In this document: in pieces, positions 6,469 through 6,949 of the stretch
Position numbering within the stretch: position 1 is the first letter of the stretch
Layout: every line of letters begins with the position of its first letter
NCBI GenBank assembly: GCA_014380705.1
Contig: JACMJI010000082.1
Coordinates: 1 to 6,949 of the forward strand
Source: Gorillibacterium sp.
GTDB taxonomy: Bacteria > Bacillota > Bacilli > Paenibacillales > NBRC-103111
Reading direction: 5' to 3'
Length of the DNA: 6,949 bases
Notes under the pieces: model-generated
What the model was told of the DNA's origin: nothing
What the model saw: the letters and a program-made list of their open reading frames with translations, nothing else
Database searches by the model: none
Made by a program: the position numbers and the translations under genes

Positions 6469-6949
6469 ATGGAAATACTACGCGTGGAAAATCTGTCAAA
6501 GATATATGGCACAGGTGAAATGGCAGTAAAAGCACTGGATGACGTTTCTTTTTCCATTGAAAAAGGGGAATTTGTTGCGATCATTGGTCCATCGGGTTCC
6601 GGAAAATCAACGCTTCTGCACATTCTCGGAGGAGTCGATCTTCCTACAAGCGGCAAGCTTTATGTAGACAATACGGATATCTATCAGCTTGATGAAACGA
6701 AGCTTGCCATCTTCAGGCGCAGGCAGATAGGTTTGATCTATCAATTCTTTAATCTTATTCCCGTATTAAATATTGAAGAGAATATCACGCTTCCTCTGTT
6801 GCTGGATGAGCATAAGGTCAACCAAAGCTATCTTGAGGAAATTGTCACGTCGTTGGATCTCAAGACTCGGCTGAATCATCTACCTAACCAACTATCCGGT
6901 GGTCAGCAGCAGAGGGTTTCAATTGGTCGAGCATTGATCAACAATCCAG
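6469..6949 (+). CDS. ABC transporter ATPase, MacB/LolD/FtsE type, 3' end outside the window
   Basis: The frame opens at ATG 6469, seven bases after a consensus AGGAGG (6456-6461), and continues without a stop to the window end, giving 160 visible codons of an expected 225-260. The protein is a cytoplasmic nucleotide-binding subunit that powers a membrane partner. Walker A is GPSGSGKST (residues 40-48), the Q-loop glutamine is Q92 in YQFFNLIP, and the signature LSGGQ lies at 142-146 followed by QQRV. Walker B and the H-loop fall outside. The N-terminus MEILRVENLSKIYGTGEMAVKALD and the segment ENITLPLLL are typical of the MacB/LolD/FtsE subgroup, which pairs with FtsX-like permeases rather than with importers. 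Position behind a two-component pair, with its own complex promoter region, suggests induction by that pair. An FtsX-like permease gene is expected next. The substrate is unknown; peptide antibiotics or envelope stress are guesses from similar modules. Confidence 0.93.
   Translation, partial: MEILRVENLSKIYGTGEMAVKALDDVSFSIEKGEFVAIIGPSGSGKSTLLHILGGVDLPTSGKLYVDNTDIYQLDETKLAIFRRRQIGLIYQFFNLIPVLNIEENITLPLLLDEHKVNQSYLEEIVTSLDLKTRLNHLPNQLSGGQQQRVSIGRALINNP

Overview
The window reads as chromosomal DNA of a low-to-moderate GC Bacillota, most likely Paenibacillus or a close relative. The reasons are a leucyl-tRNA synthetase of the Bacillus/Paenibacillus type under a tRNA-Leu T-box leader, strong AGGAGG-type ribosome binding sites, and an OmpR-type two-component pair next to an ABC transporter. 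The genus is inferred from remembered sequence style and was not tested. All recognised genes lie on the + strand.

Layout. (1) Positions 1-1317: 3' part of a multi-pass membrane protein of the DUF4173/DUF4153 type; its start lies before the window. (2) Positions 1327-1673: a consensus sigma-A promoter only 9 bases after that stop codon, then a complete T-box leader with CTC specifier, TGGT bulge and a terminator/antiterminator switch. (3) Positions 1798-4242: leuS, 814 residues, ending in a strong intrinsic terminator at 4306-4349. (4) Positions 4503-6205: an OmpR-family response regulator and a sensor kinase with almost no extracytoplasmic loop, separated by 2 bases. (5) Positions 6206-6468: a long control region with an inverted repeat, three direct repeats at an exact 11-base period, a -10 box without a good -35, and two hairpins, the second terminator-like. 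(6) Positions 6469-6949: the first 160 codons of a MacB/LolD-type ABC transporter ATPase that runs off the window; its permease is presumably downstream.

How it works together. leuS is controlled by charging of tRNA-Leu. The two-component pair probably senses an envelope signal and activates the following ABC transporter through the direct repeats, as in the known regulator-kinase-ABC modules for peptide or envelope stress; signal and substrate cannot be read from the sequence.

The least ordinary observation is a palindromic element found in all three main intergenic regions. Two 42-base copies (1728-1769, and 6352-6393 in opposite orientation) share nearly identical asymmetric ends, including the same single-base bulge, around unrelated but self-complementary interiors. 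A short copy lies at 4400-4417. This looks like a small dispersed repeat family. I know of no named family that fits, but could not search.
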